From JAOABV01 sp039801465 (lineage in GTDB: Bacteria > Hydrothermota > Tepidihabitantia > Tepidihabitantales > CAIPLT01), in NCBI GenBank assembly GCA_039801465.1, contig JBDRUT010000004.1:62001-126000 (forward strand): DNA of 64,000 nucleotides, written 5' to 3'. The position numbers and the translations under genes were made by a program. Positions 6,063-13,899 of this stretch are shown here, in pieces (the first letter of the stretch is position 1; each line of letters starts with the position of its first letter). Under the pieces are notes generated by a model, which saw only the letters and a program-made list of their open reading frames with translations, searched no databases and was not told where the DNA came from.

Positions 6063-7136
6063 ATGAAACTTTATGCAGTTATTCTTGCTGGAGGTAAAGG
6101 AGAACGCTTCTGGCCTATGAGCCGCAAAGATTTTCCGAAACAATTTATTGCACTCTTTGGCAAAGACTCGTTACTCCAAATGACTTATAAACGCATCCGA
6201 AAAATTGTTCCCACTAAGAATCAATTCTTTGTAATTTCTCAAAGTCTGGCGAAGATATTGAAACAACAGATAACGATTCCGAGAAGTAATATTATCTATG
6301 AGCCGATTGGTAAAAATACTGCACCAGCAATTGCACTGGCCGCAATCTATTTACAAACAATTGACCCTGATGGCACAATGATTGTTTTGCCATCAGACCA
6401 TTTAATTAAAAATGAACAAGACTTTTATCAGGATGTCAAATTTGCTTATGAAATTGCCCAGAAAGATTATCTTGTGACTTTTGGTATTCCGCCAACATCA
6501 CCTGAGACTGGTTATGGTTATATCCATATTGGTAAGGAATTTAGCCATCAGAATAAACAGGTTAGTTATTTCGGTTTAAAGTTTGTTGAGAAACCTAATC
6601 TATCTTTGGCAAAAAAGTATTTGCGAGCCAAGACTTATCTCTGGAATAGTGGAATGTTTGTTTGGCGGATTTCAACTATTCTTCAAGCAATAAAAGAGCA
6701 TCTTCCAGAATTTTATGAAAAATTAATCGATTTTCAAAAAACTATCAATACGCCTAAAGAAAAGAAATCTCTTGAAAAGTTATACCAACAAGCACCGGCA
6801 ACTTCAATTGATTATGCGGTCTTAGAAAAATCTCAGAATATTGTTGTAGTCAAAGCCAATTTTATCTGGGATGATGTTGGTAGTTGGTTAGCATTAGAAC
6901 GGCATTTTACTAAAGATAATGCTAATAATATTATATTGGGAAAGGTCTGTTATAAGGATACAGAAGACTCAATTATCGTGAGCAATAAAGACTTAATTGC
7001 GACGATGGGAGTTAAGAATCTTATTATCGTGCAAACAAATGATGCGCTTTTGGTCATCTCAAAAGAAAAAGCAGCCGAATTAAAAGATTTAATCAAGATA
7101 ATAGGTCAAAATAAGGATGGAATACATTATTTGTAA
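6063..7136 (+). CDS. manC: Mannose-1-phosphate guanylyltransferase
   Basis: This 357-aa nucleotidyltransferase makes GDP-mannose from mannose-1-phosphate and GTP for surface polysaccharide or glycoprotein synthesis. The signature LAGGKGERFWPMSR is at residues 8-21, and PSDHLI, EKP and the WNSGMFVW segment follow in family order. It lacks the C-terminal isomerase half of bifunctional AlgA-type enzymes, so it is the single-function form. An AAGGAG site (6049-6054) precedes ATG 6063. It is the second gene of a short operon with the DUF3108 gene. Confidence 0.93.
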   Translation: MKLYAVILAGGKGERFWPMSRKDFPKQFIALFGKDSLLQMTYKRIRKIVPTKNQFFVISQSLAKILKQQITIPRSNIIYEPIGKNTAPAIALAAIYLQTIDPDGTMIVLPSDHLIKNEQDFYQDVKFAYEIAQKDYLVTFGIPPTSPETGYGYIHIGKEFSHQNKQVSYFGLKFVEKPNLSLAKKYLRAKTYLWNSGMFVWRISTILQAIKEHLPEFYEKLIDFQKTINTPKEKKSLEKLYQQAPATSIDYAVLEKSQNIVVVKANFIWDDVGSWLALERHFTKDNANNIILGKVCYKDTEDSIIVSNKDLIATMGVKNLIIVQTNDALLVISKEKAAELKDLIKIIGQNKDGIHYL

Positions 7137-7268
7137 AATTTGTCATCGCTTCCCACACAGCGGTTAAATAAAAAGATTTAGTAAAGTAATGATAAAACAT
7201 AAAGATTGCTGGTGAGAAGAATAAAAAGATCAAAGACATGTTAAATAAAGAGATTCAGTAAAGCAACG

Positions 7269-7901
7269 ATGAAACTGCTCATTGCTTCCCGAAATAGTGA
7301 TAAGATAAAAGAGATTAAAATGATTATTAATCGTCTTGATTGGGAGATATTATCATTAAGTGAGATTGCGCCCGATTTAGAAATTATTGAAGATGGCAAA
7401 ACGCTTGAAGAGAATGCCCGAAAAAAGGCTGAAATTGTAATGGCAAAGTTTGGGCTGATAACTTTAGGGGAAGATACCGGTTTAGAAGTTGATGCTCTAC
7501 AAGGACAACCAGGTATTTATTCAGCAAGATTTGCCGGTGAAAAAGCAACCTATCAAGAAAATGTAAAAAAATTATTAGAACTATTAAATGGTATTAAAAA
7601 TCGGACTGCCCGATTTCGTTGTGTCTGTGCTTTAGCCTTTCCCAATAACTTAAATATTCCGACGCAGATTTTTGAAGGTATCTGTCAAGGTGTTATTATT
7701 GAGACACCTAAAGGAAATAGTGGTTTTGGTTATGACCCGGTATTTATGCCTGAAGGCTATGAAAAAACATTTGCTGAATTACCGATTGAAGAAAAAAATA
7801 AGATTAGCCACCGAGCCAAAGCACTATTAAAAGTAAAAGAATTTCTGCAGAAAATTGATACCCAATTTCATAAAATTGGTTATTCAAAAGATTTGTCTTG
7901 A
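7269..7901 (+). CDS. rdgB: XTP/dITP diphosphatase (RdgB/HAM1 family)
   Basis: The 210-aa enzyme hydrolyses non-canonical purine triphosphates (ITP, dITP, XTP) to the monophosphate. Family motifs are clear: LLIASRNSDKIKEI at the N-terminus, EDTGLEVDALQGQPGIYSAR (residues 73-92), and SGFGYDPVFMPEG with KTFAEL and KNKISHRAKAL near the C-terminus. The 132-bp upstream gap contains an imperfect duplication: GTTAAATAAAAAGATT at 7163 is echoed at 7240. The promoter of the next gene overlaps its stop codon. Confidence 0.95.
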   Translation: MKLLIASRNSDKIKEIKMIINRLDWEILSLSEIAPDLEIIEDGKTLEENARKKAEIVMAKFGLITLGEDTGLEVDALQGQPGIYSARFAGEKATYQENVKKLLELLNGIKNRTARFRCVCALAFPNNLNIPTQIFEGICQGVIIETPKGNSGFGYDPVFMPEGYEKTFAELPIEEKNKISHRAKALLKVKEFLQKIDTQFHKIGYSKDLS

Positions 7902-7926
7902 CAAAATGTATTTTATGATATATTCT
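7898..7926 (+). promoter_or_regulatory. Promoter of the 8102 lipoprotein gene
   Basis: TTGACA (7898-7903) overlaps the rdgB stop codon and TATTCT (7921-7926) lies 17 bp downstream. Transcription would start near 7933 and leave a leader of about 170 nt. That leader contains a second strong AAGGAGG (8058-8064) with no start codon behind it. Confidence 0.55.
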
Positions 7927-8101
7927 AAACTCGAATGTTTTATAAAATTTTAATGCAACTAATGGATTGGTGCCTGTTCTCAAATATATTGGGAACCCCC
8001 AAAAAATAAAAATTATTCCGGGCACTAATAAAAACATTAAATCCTTCTTAACATTATTAAGGAGGAAAAAACAATACACTATAAAAGAATTGGAGGAACC
8101 A

Positions 8102-8836
8102 ATGTTTGCGAAAAGGGTGTTTATTGTCGTAGTCGCATTATTGATGATACTCGGATTATCCTGTAAAGAAAAAGAAACCGGTATCAAAGGTCGCTTAATC
8201 CTGCAAACCGGTCAGAGTGGAGATGTTCGCAATTCCCGAGTGCGATTATTTGTCAGTTCCGATTTGACGGGTAATCCAGTTAAAGAAGTTGCATCGGATG
8301 CAACCGGTGTTGACCAAACGAAATCCGAATTTGAATTTACTGAGGTAGTTGAAGGCTATTATTACATTTTAGCCTGGAAAGACTTAAATGGCAGTGGAGT
8401 AGTAGATAACAACGATATTGTTGGCGTTCACGGTGGTACATATCGACCTGGCTATGGTGGCACACAAGTCACTGTCACAAAAGGAAAAATGACTGATGTT
8501 GGTGATATTATAATGCTTATCTACAAAGAACTAATTCTGACGACACGATATGTGTGGGAACCGACTTTTCAACAACAACTTGCTTTTTATTATAAATTCA
8601 ATGATGACTGCAATGTTACAAGTTGGAAATTAAAAGATCCAACTGGTTACGAAGTTACTGACGCTGACCAAAATGGAGCAAAAGTTGCTAATACTGAATA
8701 CCGGTCACCGGCAAATACTTCTTACTGGTGGACATGGACTGGTGGTGCTCCAGTAGGAACTTATGTAATCACAATTACCGGTACTTGGAGTGGTAATAAT
8801 TTTACGATTGCTGATACTTTCAATGTAACACATTAA
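8102..8836 (+). CDS. Putative lipoprotein of unknown function
   Basis: ATG 8102 is chosen because GGAGG (8092-8096) sits just before it and the product then begins with a lipoprotein signal (basic MFAKR, hydrophobic stretch, lipobox ending in Cys 20). An in-frame upstream GTG at 7967 would place a hydrophilic extension before the signal. The mature protein (about 224 aa) is beta-rich. One segment (GYYYILAWKDLNGSGVVDNN) reads like a pre-albumin or carboxypeptidase-regulatory beta sandwich with a DxNxDG-type calcium site. The C-terminal half looks like another Ig-like domain. A strong terminator follows, so it is monocistronic. Confidence 0.75.
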   Translation: MFAKRVFIVVVALLMILGLSCKEKETGIKGRLILQTGQSGDVRNSRVRLFVSSDLTGNPVKEVASDATGVDQTKSEFEFTEVVEGYYYILAWKDLNGSGVVDNNDIVGVHGGTYRPGYGGTQVTVTKGKMTDVGDIIMLIYKELILTTRYVWEPTFQQQLAFYYKFNDDCNVTSWKLKDPTGYEVTDADQNGAKVANTEYRSPANTSYWWTWTGGAPVGTYVITITGTWSGNNFTIADTFNVTH

Positions 8837-8850
8837 TTGAAAATCAAATT

Positions 8851-8884
8851 AGAAGCGGGGTAATTTACCCCGCTTCTTGTTTTA
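8851..8884 (+). terminator. Rho-independent terminator
   Basis: AGAAGCGGGGTAA (8851-8863) and TTACCCCGCTTCT (8865-8877) form a perfect 13-bp inverted repeat followed by TGTTTT. It ends the transcript of the 8102 lipoprotein gene. Confidence 0.9.
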
Positions 8885-8970
8885 CTGCAGATTACAAAAT
8901 TTAACTTATTTAATTGCACGGTAAAAGAATTAAATGATAGATGTTTTTATAATGGAATTAAAAAGAGATA

Positions 8971-8998
8971 TTGACCGTATTAAAAATATTAGTATTAT
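8971..8998 (+). promoter_or_regulatory. Promoter of the tRNA-Leu gene
   Basis: TTGACC (8971-8976), a 16-bp spacer and TATTAT (8993-8998) lie 52 bp before the tRNA. An overlapping TATAAT at 8996-9001 has a longer spacer. The preceding terminator makes an independent promoter necessary. Confidence 0.55.
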
Positions 8999-9050
8999 AA
9001 TAATAAATTGTTGAAGTATTGTAGGCTAAAATAAAGGCGAATGTAAATGT

Positions 9051-9134
9051 GCCGAAGTGACGGAACTGGGAGACGTAGCGGACTCAAAATCCGCCGCCCG
9101 CAAGGGCATGAGGGTTCAACTCCCTCCTTCGGCA
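9051..9134 (+). tRNA. tRNA-Leu (anticodon CAA)
   Basis: The 84-nt sequence folds as a class II tRNA. The acceptor stem is GCCGAAG (9051-9057)/CTTCGGC (9127-9133) with discriminator A9134. The anticodon stem CGGA/TCCG carries loop CTCAAAA, giving anticodon CAA. There is a long variable arm and GGTTCAACTCC as T arm and loop. The 3' CCA is not encoded. Confidence 0.96.
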
Positions 9135-9207
9135 TTAACTACTCAAAAACATTCTGTCCTTCAAGATAAAATTTATTCTTTGATAAATCTTTCTATAATC
9201 TGTCGTG

Positions 9208-9235
9208 TTGACAGATAGTAAATGCATATTATGCT
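9208..9235 (+). promoter_or_regulatory. Promoter of the transglutaminase-like gene, leaderless geometry
   Basis: TTGACA (9208-9213) and TATGCT (9230-9235) are separated by 16 bp. The -10 box ends 5 nt before ATG 9241, so the transcript should begin at the start codon. There is no ribosome site. Confidence 0.7.
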
Positions 9236-9240
9236 TTGTT

Positions 9241-10650
9241 ATGAAAACTAAAATTATTCTATTATTAGTAATTCTCATTATCTCCTGCCGGAAATCTTCT
9301 GTTAGTTCTAATCCTCATAATATAGAACAATGGATGGGTATCTATATTAAACAAGAAAAAATCGGTTATTCGTTCTTGCGTTTAGAAAAAGTAAATGGGT
9401 ATTATAAATTGACCAATCGAATAAAAATTAATCTCAAAATGATGGGGCAGGAAGAAGAAATTGTCTCAAGTTTCTCAGGTTTAGTTAATCCAGACTATGC
9501 GCTTAAAAACTTTGAGTTCAGTTTTAATTCCCGAGGAAGAGTATTTAGCGCAACTGGACAAGTTGAGAACGGATTATTAAATATTGAAGTTAACAGTGCC
9601 GGCACGGTAAAAAGAATACAATCGAATGCAAATTTTCCAATATACCCATCACCTGTTTTAGGCACAGTTGCAATCAAGAAAAGATTTCCCATTGGCAAAG
9701 AACAATCAGTAAAAACTTTTGATGCGACTACTTTATCAATCATTGATGCAAAAATTAAAATATTAGGTAAAGAACTAATTGCGCTCGGTGAGAAAAACTA
9801 CAATTTATATAAAGTGGAAATAACGATGTTAGGTTTGAAAACAATTACCTGGGTCGATGAAAACGGCATCAGTAAGAAAGAATTATCTCCGCCAGAAATG
9901 GTGATGGTTGAAGAAACTTATGAACAGGCATTATCCCAAGAAAAATCTTTTGGTAAAATTGATATTTTATCGCTTTTTTCGATTGCTGTTGATACAGTAA
10001 TTGCTAACCCCCGAGCTTTGAAATATCTCAAACTAAAACTTACCAATGCGGATTTAACTGGACTTGCAATTGCTGATGAAAATCAGCGTATAATCCAAGA
10101 GCAACCTTTAATTGTTGAGATTACTACGCCAGATATAACATTTGCGAAAAATCTTATGCTCCCGATAAGAGAACAACAAGGACTGCTAAAACCGTCAATT
10201 TATATTCAAAGTGATGATGCGATGATTAAGAAAACGGCTAATAAAATTATTGGCCAAGAGACTGATGTTCTTAAAATAACGAGAAATATAATGCAATGGG
10301 TTTATACCAATATTAAAAAACGAGCAACCGCATCATTGCCTTCAGCGGTTGATGTCTTGAAAAATTTAGAAGGTGATTGTAATGAACATGCGGTATTGTT
10401 TGCGGCGTTAAGTCGGACAGTAGGTATTCCTTGTCAGATTTGCGTTGGTTTGGTATATGCTGATGGAAGATTCGCTTATCATGCTTGGAATAAAGTTTAT
10501 CTGGGAAAATGGATTATGGTTGACCCAACCTTTGGTCAATTGCCTGCTGATGCAACGCATATTAAATTGTCTGAAGGCGAATTGGAAGAACAAGCAAAGG
10601 TATTAAAAATTGTTGGCAAAGCCAAAATTGTGATTTTAGAATATTACTAA
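9241..10650 (+). CDS. Transglutaminase-like domain lipoprotein
   Basis: ATG 9241 gives 469 aa beginning with a lipoprotein signal (MKTKIILLLVILIISC, Cys 16). A start further upstream would lie inside the promoter. The C-terminal quarter is a transglutaminase-like cysteine peptidase fold with the full triad visible: C380 (GDCNEH), H414 (YHAW) and D428 (VDPTFG). The long N-terminal part (about 25-300) is beta-rich and unrecognised, and probably packs on the outer or inner membrane. Such proteins cleave or cross-link peptide bonds at the cell envelope; the substrate here is unknown. Confidence 0.85.
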   Translation: MKTKIILLLVILIISCRKSSVSSNPHNIEQWMGIYIKQEKIGYSFLRLEKVNGYYKLTNRIKINLKMMGQEEEIVSSFSGLVNPDYALKNFEFSFNSRGRVFSATGQVENGLLNIEVNSAGTVKRIQSNANFPIYPSPVLGTVAIKKRFPIGKEQSVKTFDATTLSIIDAKIKILGKELIALGEKNYNLYKVEITMLGLKTITWVDENGISKKELSPPEMVMVEETYEQALSQEKSFGKIDILSLFSIAVDTVIANPRALKYLKLKLTNADLTGLAIADENQRIIQEQPLIVEITTPDITFAKNLMLPIREQQGLLKPSIYIQSDDAMIKKTANKIIGQETDVLKITRNIMQWVYTNIKKRATASLPSAVDVLKNLEGDCNEHAVLFAALSRTVGIPCQICVGLVYADGRFAYHAWNKVYLGKWIMVDPTFGQLPADATHIKLSEGELEEQAKVLKIVGKAKIVILEYY

Positions 10651-10827
10651 ATTTTCCATTCAGTTAAATTTTAAGTCCGGCATTATCTTGAATGGGCATA
10701 ACTGATAATTAGTAACCAATACATAACTATATTATTAGGTATTGGTATCGGATATGGACATTGAGATATTAAATCCATCTGCGGTGCAATCTGTGAAACT
10801 TTTTTTAAGTGTTTGTCTCATTAAGAT

Positions 10828-11107
10828 TTCTGAAAAAGTGCACAGAAAATACCGAAGACACAGAAAAGCAGAAGAAAAATCAGTGATTCATCCGATACGG
10901 ATTTTTATTTAATTTATTAAATAGAAAACGCTTCGGTTATCCGATACGGATTTTTATTTAATTTATTAAATAGAAAACACTTCGGTTATCCGATACGGAT
11001 TTTTGTTTAATTTATTAAATAGAAAACACTTCGGTTATCCGATACGGATTTTTGTTTAATTTATTAAATAGAAAACACTTCGGTTATTAGCGAAAAATGA
11101 GTTGCGC
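10828..11107 (+). repeat. Dispersed palindromic element, copy a, with core amplified four times
   Basis: The left arm starts TTCTGAAAAAGTG (10828) and runs through ACACAGAAAA and AAAAATCAGTGATTC. The core is a 49-bp unit carrying the palindrome ATCCGATACGGAT and ATTTATTAAATAGAAAAC, repeated head to tail at 10891, 10940, 10989 and 11038 with one or two differences between copies. The right arm, TTAGCGAAAAATGAGTTGCG, ends near 11107. Other copies of the element have no core or a single core (13311, 23093, 32190, 52372). Confidence 0.85.
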
Positions 11108-11117
11108 AGTATATGAC

Positions 11118-11145
11118 TTGACATTAAAAGAAAAGTTTGTATGCT
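11118..11145 (+). promoter_or_regulatory. Promoter of the phosphate acyltransferase gene
   Basis: TTGACA (11118-11123) and TATGCT (11140-11145), the same -10 hexamer as at 9230, are separated by 16 bp. Transcription would begin near 11152 and give a leader of about 36 nt with an AGGA ribosome site. Confidence 0.7.
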
Positions 11146-11187
11146 AATTATAATAATTGTTGTTAACGCCGATATTAGGAATTGAAT

Positions 11188-12081
11188 ATGATTAAAAACT
11201 TTTCAGAAATGATTGAATTAGCAAGAAAACGCGGTATTAAAAGATGCGTCGTTGCCTGTGCTGAAGACCCACCGTCTATCGAAGCACTTTACGAAGGTAA
11301 AAAGGAAGGAATTGCTACAGGTGTTCTTTTTGGAAACAAAAACAATATTCTCAAGATATTAAATGAGTTAAATATTCCGGAAAATGAATTTGAAATCTAC
11401 GACTGCGCAAATGAAAAAGAAGCAATTGCCCAAGCAGTTAAAGAAGTTGCCCAAAAAGGCGATTTCTTAATGAAAGGACAAGTAACAACTTCTAATTTTC
11501 TTAAAGGTGTATTGGATGAAAAATTAGGTTTAAGAGGTGAGCGGTTATTAAGTCATATTGCTCTATTAGAATTACCTAATTATCATAAAATTCTATTTAT
11601 TTCTGATGGTGGCATTAATGTTGAACTTGACCTGAAGCGTAAAATTGATATTGTCCGAAATAGTATCTATCTTGCTAAATTTTTAGGTGTCTCAAAACCA
11701 AAAGTCGCATTACTCTCAGCAATTGAACGTATTAATCTAAATCTGCAAGAGACTCTGGACTGGGCAGTTATTACCCGAATGGGTGAACAAGGTGAATTTG
11801 GCGATGCTTTAATTGAAGGTCCTTTAGCCTTAGATGTTGCTTTTTCACCATATGCGGCTAAAGTGAAAAAAGTGAATACGAAAATCTCAGGCGATGTTGA
11901 TATTATCATTGTGCCTAGTATTGCCACTGGTAATATTTTAGGTAAAGGGTTGCAATATTTAGGTAATGCCAAAATTTGCGGAATTATTATCGGTGCTAAA
12001 CGGCCAGTGGTAATGTTATCTCGGGCTGATACCAAAGAGACAAAAATGTATTCATTAGCATTGGGCAATCTCGCTTCATAA
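11188..12081 (+). CDS. Phosphate butyryltransferase/acetyltransferase family enzyme
   Basis: AGGA (11177-11180) sits 7 nt before ATG 11188, which is preferred over the in-frame TTG at 11182 and gives 297 aa. The protein has the PTA_PTB fold sequence: LMKGQVTTSNFLKGVL, LLSHIALLELPNYHKILFIS, then GEFGDALIEGPLALDVAFS and IIIGAKRPVVMLSRAD. It moves an acyl group between CoA and phosphate, and length and motif pattern favour a Ptb-type (butyryl or branched acyl) enzyme. No butyrate kinase follows; RidA is next, so the acyl substrate is not decided by context. Confidence 0.85.
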   Translation: MIKNFSEMIELARKRGIKRCVVACAEDPPSIEALYEGKKEGIATGVLFGNKNNILKILNELNIPENEFEIYDCANEKEAIAQAVKEVAQKGDFLMKGQVTTSNFLKGVLDEKLGLRGERLLSHIALLELPNYHKILFISDGGINVELDLKRKIDIVRNSIYLAKFLGVSKPKVALLSAIERINLNLQETLDWAVITRMGEQGEFGDALIEGPLALDVAFSPYAAKVKKVNTKISGDVDIIIVPSIATGNILGKGLQYLGNAKICGIIIGAKRPVVMLSRADTKETKMYSLALGNLAS

Positions 12082-12154
12082 AAGTGATTACCGATATAAA
12101 GTTATCAAGAAAATACTTCTGGATACTTATTAACCTCAATAGGAAAAAATCATT

Positions 12155-12541
12155 ATGAAAAAAATTATTTATACCGAAAAAGCACCAAAACCAATTGGAC
12201 TGTATAGTCAGGCAGTTCAAATTGGGAATTTAATTTACCTATCAGGTCAAATTGGCATTTCCCCGCAAACAGGCAATTTAGTCGAAGGCGGAATTATTGC
12301 GGAAACTAAACAGATTTTTGTCAATATTAAAGCAATCTTAGAAAGTACCAATTGCACATTAGATGATATTGTCAATGTAAACATTTATATGACGGACTTA
12401 AGTAAATTTGCTGAAATGAATGAAATTTACAATCAATATTTCAAAGAAAATTATCCTGCCCGAGCAACAGTTCAAGTTAGCGCACTTCCCAAAGGTGCTT
12501 GTATTGAGATTTCTGTAGTCGCTTTCAGTAAGAATGCCTGA
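12155..12541 (+). CDS. ridA: RidA family enamine/imine deaminase
   Basis: The 128-aa YjgF/YER057c/UK114-family protein hydrolyses reactive enamine and imine intermediates from PLP enzymes. Family features are YTEKAPKPIGLYSQAVQIG at the N-terminus, YLSGQIGISPQTG, and the conserved Arg/Glu pair in PARATVQVSALPKGACIEI near the C-terminus. The length is typical. ATG 12155 follows AATAGGAAAAA. It lies 73 bp after the acyltransferase gene on the same strand. Confidence 0.93.
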   Translation: MKKIIYTEKAPKPIGLYSQAVQIGNLIYLSGQIGISPQTGNLVEGGIIAETKQIFVNIKAILESTNCTLDDIVNVNIYMTDLSKFAEMNEIYNQYFKENYPARATVQVSALPKGACIEISVVAFSKNA

Positions 12542-12593
12542 ATACAAAGATTTTAGAACTTCGAGAGTAATCTTACAAATCTAATTATTACGT

Positions 12594-13049
12594 ATGAGCG
12601 TAGTCATCGTTGGTATTGGCAATCGACTCCGTTCTGATGATGCAATTGGAAGTTTAATTGCTGAAGAACTAAAATTTTATAATCTAAGCAATGTTACAAT
12701 TTACGATGTGGGCATAACCCCGGAAAATTATATTGATAAGGTGGTAGCAGAAAAACCTGAATGGGTAATTTTTATTGATGCGTGTAATTTTGATGCAAAG
12801 CCCGGTGAATATAAATTGTTTGAAGAAAACGAAATTCAGGATATTTCCTATGGTTTAATGTCAACCCATACTTTACCGTTAACTTTAACAATTGAATTAA
12901 TTAAGAAACAACACAACTGCCGGATTTCATTGCTTGGCATCCAGCCGAAGTCGTTTACAATGAGTTCTGATCTAAGCACAGAGATTTTGAATGCAAAAAA
13001 CAAAGTGATTGAATATATTAAATCAATTATAAAAAATCAGCCAACATAG
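12594..13049 (+). CDS. Hydrogenase maturation protease (HycI/HyaD family)
   Basis: The 151-aa product has the family start VVIVGIGNRLRSDDAIGSLI, the internal DACNFDAKPG (metal-sensing Asp) and the THTLPL segment with the conserved His. Family members clip the C-terminus of the large subunit of [NiFe]-hydrogenases after nickel insertion. No hydrogenase structural gene lies in this window, so the substrate must be encoded elsewhere. The ATG lies 52 bp after ridA without a strong ribosome site. Confidence 0.88.
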   Translation: MSVVIVGIGNRLRSDDAIGSLIAEELKFYNLSNVTIYDVGITPENYIDKVVAEKPEWVIFIDACNFDAKPGEYKLFEENEIQDISYGLMSTHTLPLTLTIELIKKQHNCRISLLGIQPKSFTMSSDLSTEILNAKNKVIEYIKSIIKNQPT

Positions 13050-13310
13050 AAATCTTAATATCAAAACTCTCTTCCTAATTAGTGCCCAAATTTCTTCGGA
13101 CTTAAAAATCTCTTCCTGCTTGCCCAGAATATAGGGTAAAACTTATACTTTATGATATTATGATAAGTAAACTGAAGAGTAAAAAAATCGGATATTATAC
13201 TGATACTTTTAACTCGCAAAATGCTCAAATTACAACAAGTATTTAATATCTATTCTGGACATTAGAGGAAACTAAAGAAATAGATATTATCAAGTAAGAA
13301 TAAAAAAGAG

Positions 13311-13454
13311 TTCTGAGAAAGTGCTGTTGAAAACACGAAGGCACAAAAAAAAACAATAGAAAAATCAGAGATTTAACCGAATTGGATATATTTATTTATT
13401 AAATATAAGACCGTTTTGGTCATTAGTGAAAGATTGGCTTTCGCAGAGTTCTCG
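13311..13454 (+). repeat. Dispersed palindromic element, copy b
   Basis: The left arm TTCTGAGAAAGTG, the middle GGCACAAAAAA/AAAATCAGAGATT, one diverged core (ACCGAATTGG with TTTATTTATTAAATATAAG, 13377-13411) and the right arm ATTAGTGAAAGATTGGCTTT/CGCAGAGTTCTC match the order seen in copy a. Confidence 0.65.
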
Positions 13455-13795
13455 TAAAAGAGAACACTGAAAAAGTCTTGGTTGTGTGAATATTTTAGCA
13501 TAACAGCGATAAAGCCATTGATTTTCAATAGTTGTACCTGTTTTTTGATCATTACAATCAGTGAAAGTGGCTTTTTCAAAACAACTGTTTGATAGAGCAT
13601 TTATCATCTTTAACGGAATTAAAGCATTAATGCGAATTAATTAATAGTCTAAAGGCAATCTTGACTTTTAGCAGAAAATCAAGCATTATTATTTTATATA
13701 GGTAAATATTAAAAAGCGATACATTTGAAATAAAATGTCAATTATAAATATATTCTAGTAAGAACAAAAATGGTTGACACAGAAAACTTAAACAT

Positions 13796-13826
13796 CACTA
13801 TTATAATAAACCACTATTATAATAAA
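13796..13826 (+). promoter_or_regulatory. Direct repeat pair upstream of the XRE regulator
   Basis: CACTATTATAATAAA occurs at 13796-13810 and again at 13812-13826, a 16-bp period. Each copy includes a TATAAT. They lie about 75-100 bp before the XRE gene and could be duplicate -10 boxes or operator half sites for autoregulation. TTGACA at 13774-13779 is 22 bp from the first TATAAT, longer than a standard spacer. Confidence 0.4.
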
Positions 13827-13899
13827 GGAAAAGACTATTAGGGTGGATACAGAAAACATATGAATTATTAAAAAGATAAATCTAAAATAGAATAAAAAT

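Larger units (their letters stand above)
10651..11187. other. 537-bp intergenic region, dispersed repeat and promoter
   Basis: No gene is visible. Most of the interval is one copy of a dispersed repeat element (10828-11107) whose core unit is amplified four times, followed by the promoter of the phosphate acyltransferase gene (11118-11145). Confidence 0.75.
13050..13899. other. 850-bp intergenic region, repeat element and possible operators
   Basis: No convincing gene is present; two overlapping minus-strand frames (13373-13607) run through repeat sequence. The interval contains dispersed element copy b (13311-13454) and, before the XRE gene, a pair of direct repeats at 13796-13826 near a TTGACA (13774-13779). 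Confidence 0.65.

Noticed and set aside
7137..7268. Imperfect 77-bp duplication upstream of rdgB as a regulatory element
   Set aside because: GTTAAATAAAAAGATT-like sequence at 7163 and 7240 is related, but the copies diverge and no promoter or structure stands out.
7967..8101. Upstream GTG start for the lipoprotein gene
   Set aside because: It would put 45 hydrophilic residues before a clear lipoprotein signal, and ATG 8102 has a strong ribosome site.
13373..13607. Two overlapping minus-strand frames
   Set aside because: They lie in dispersed element copy b and its flank and overlap each other; no start context.
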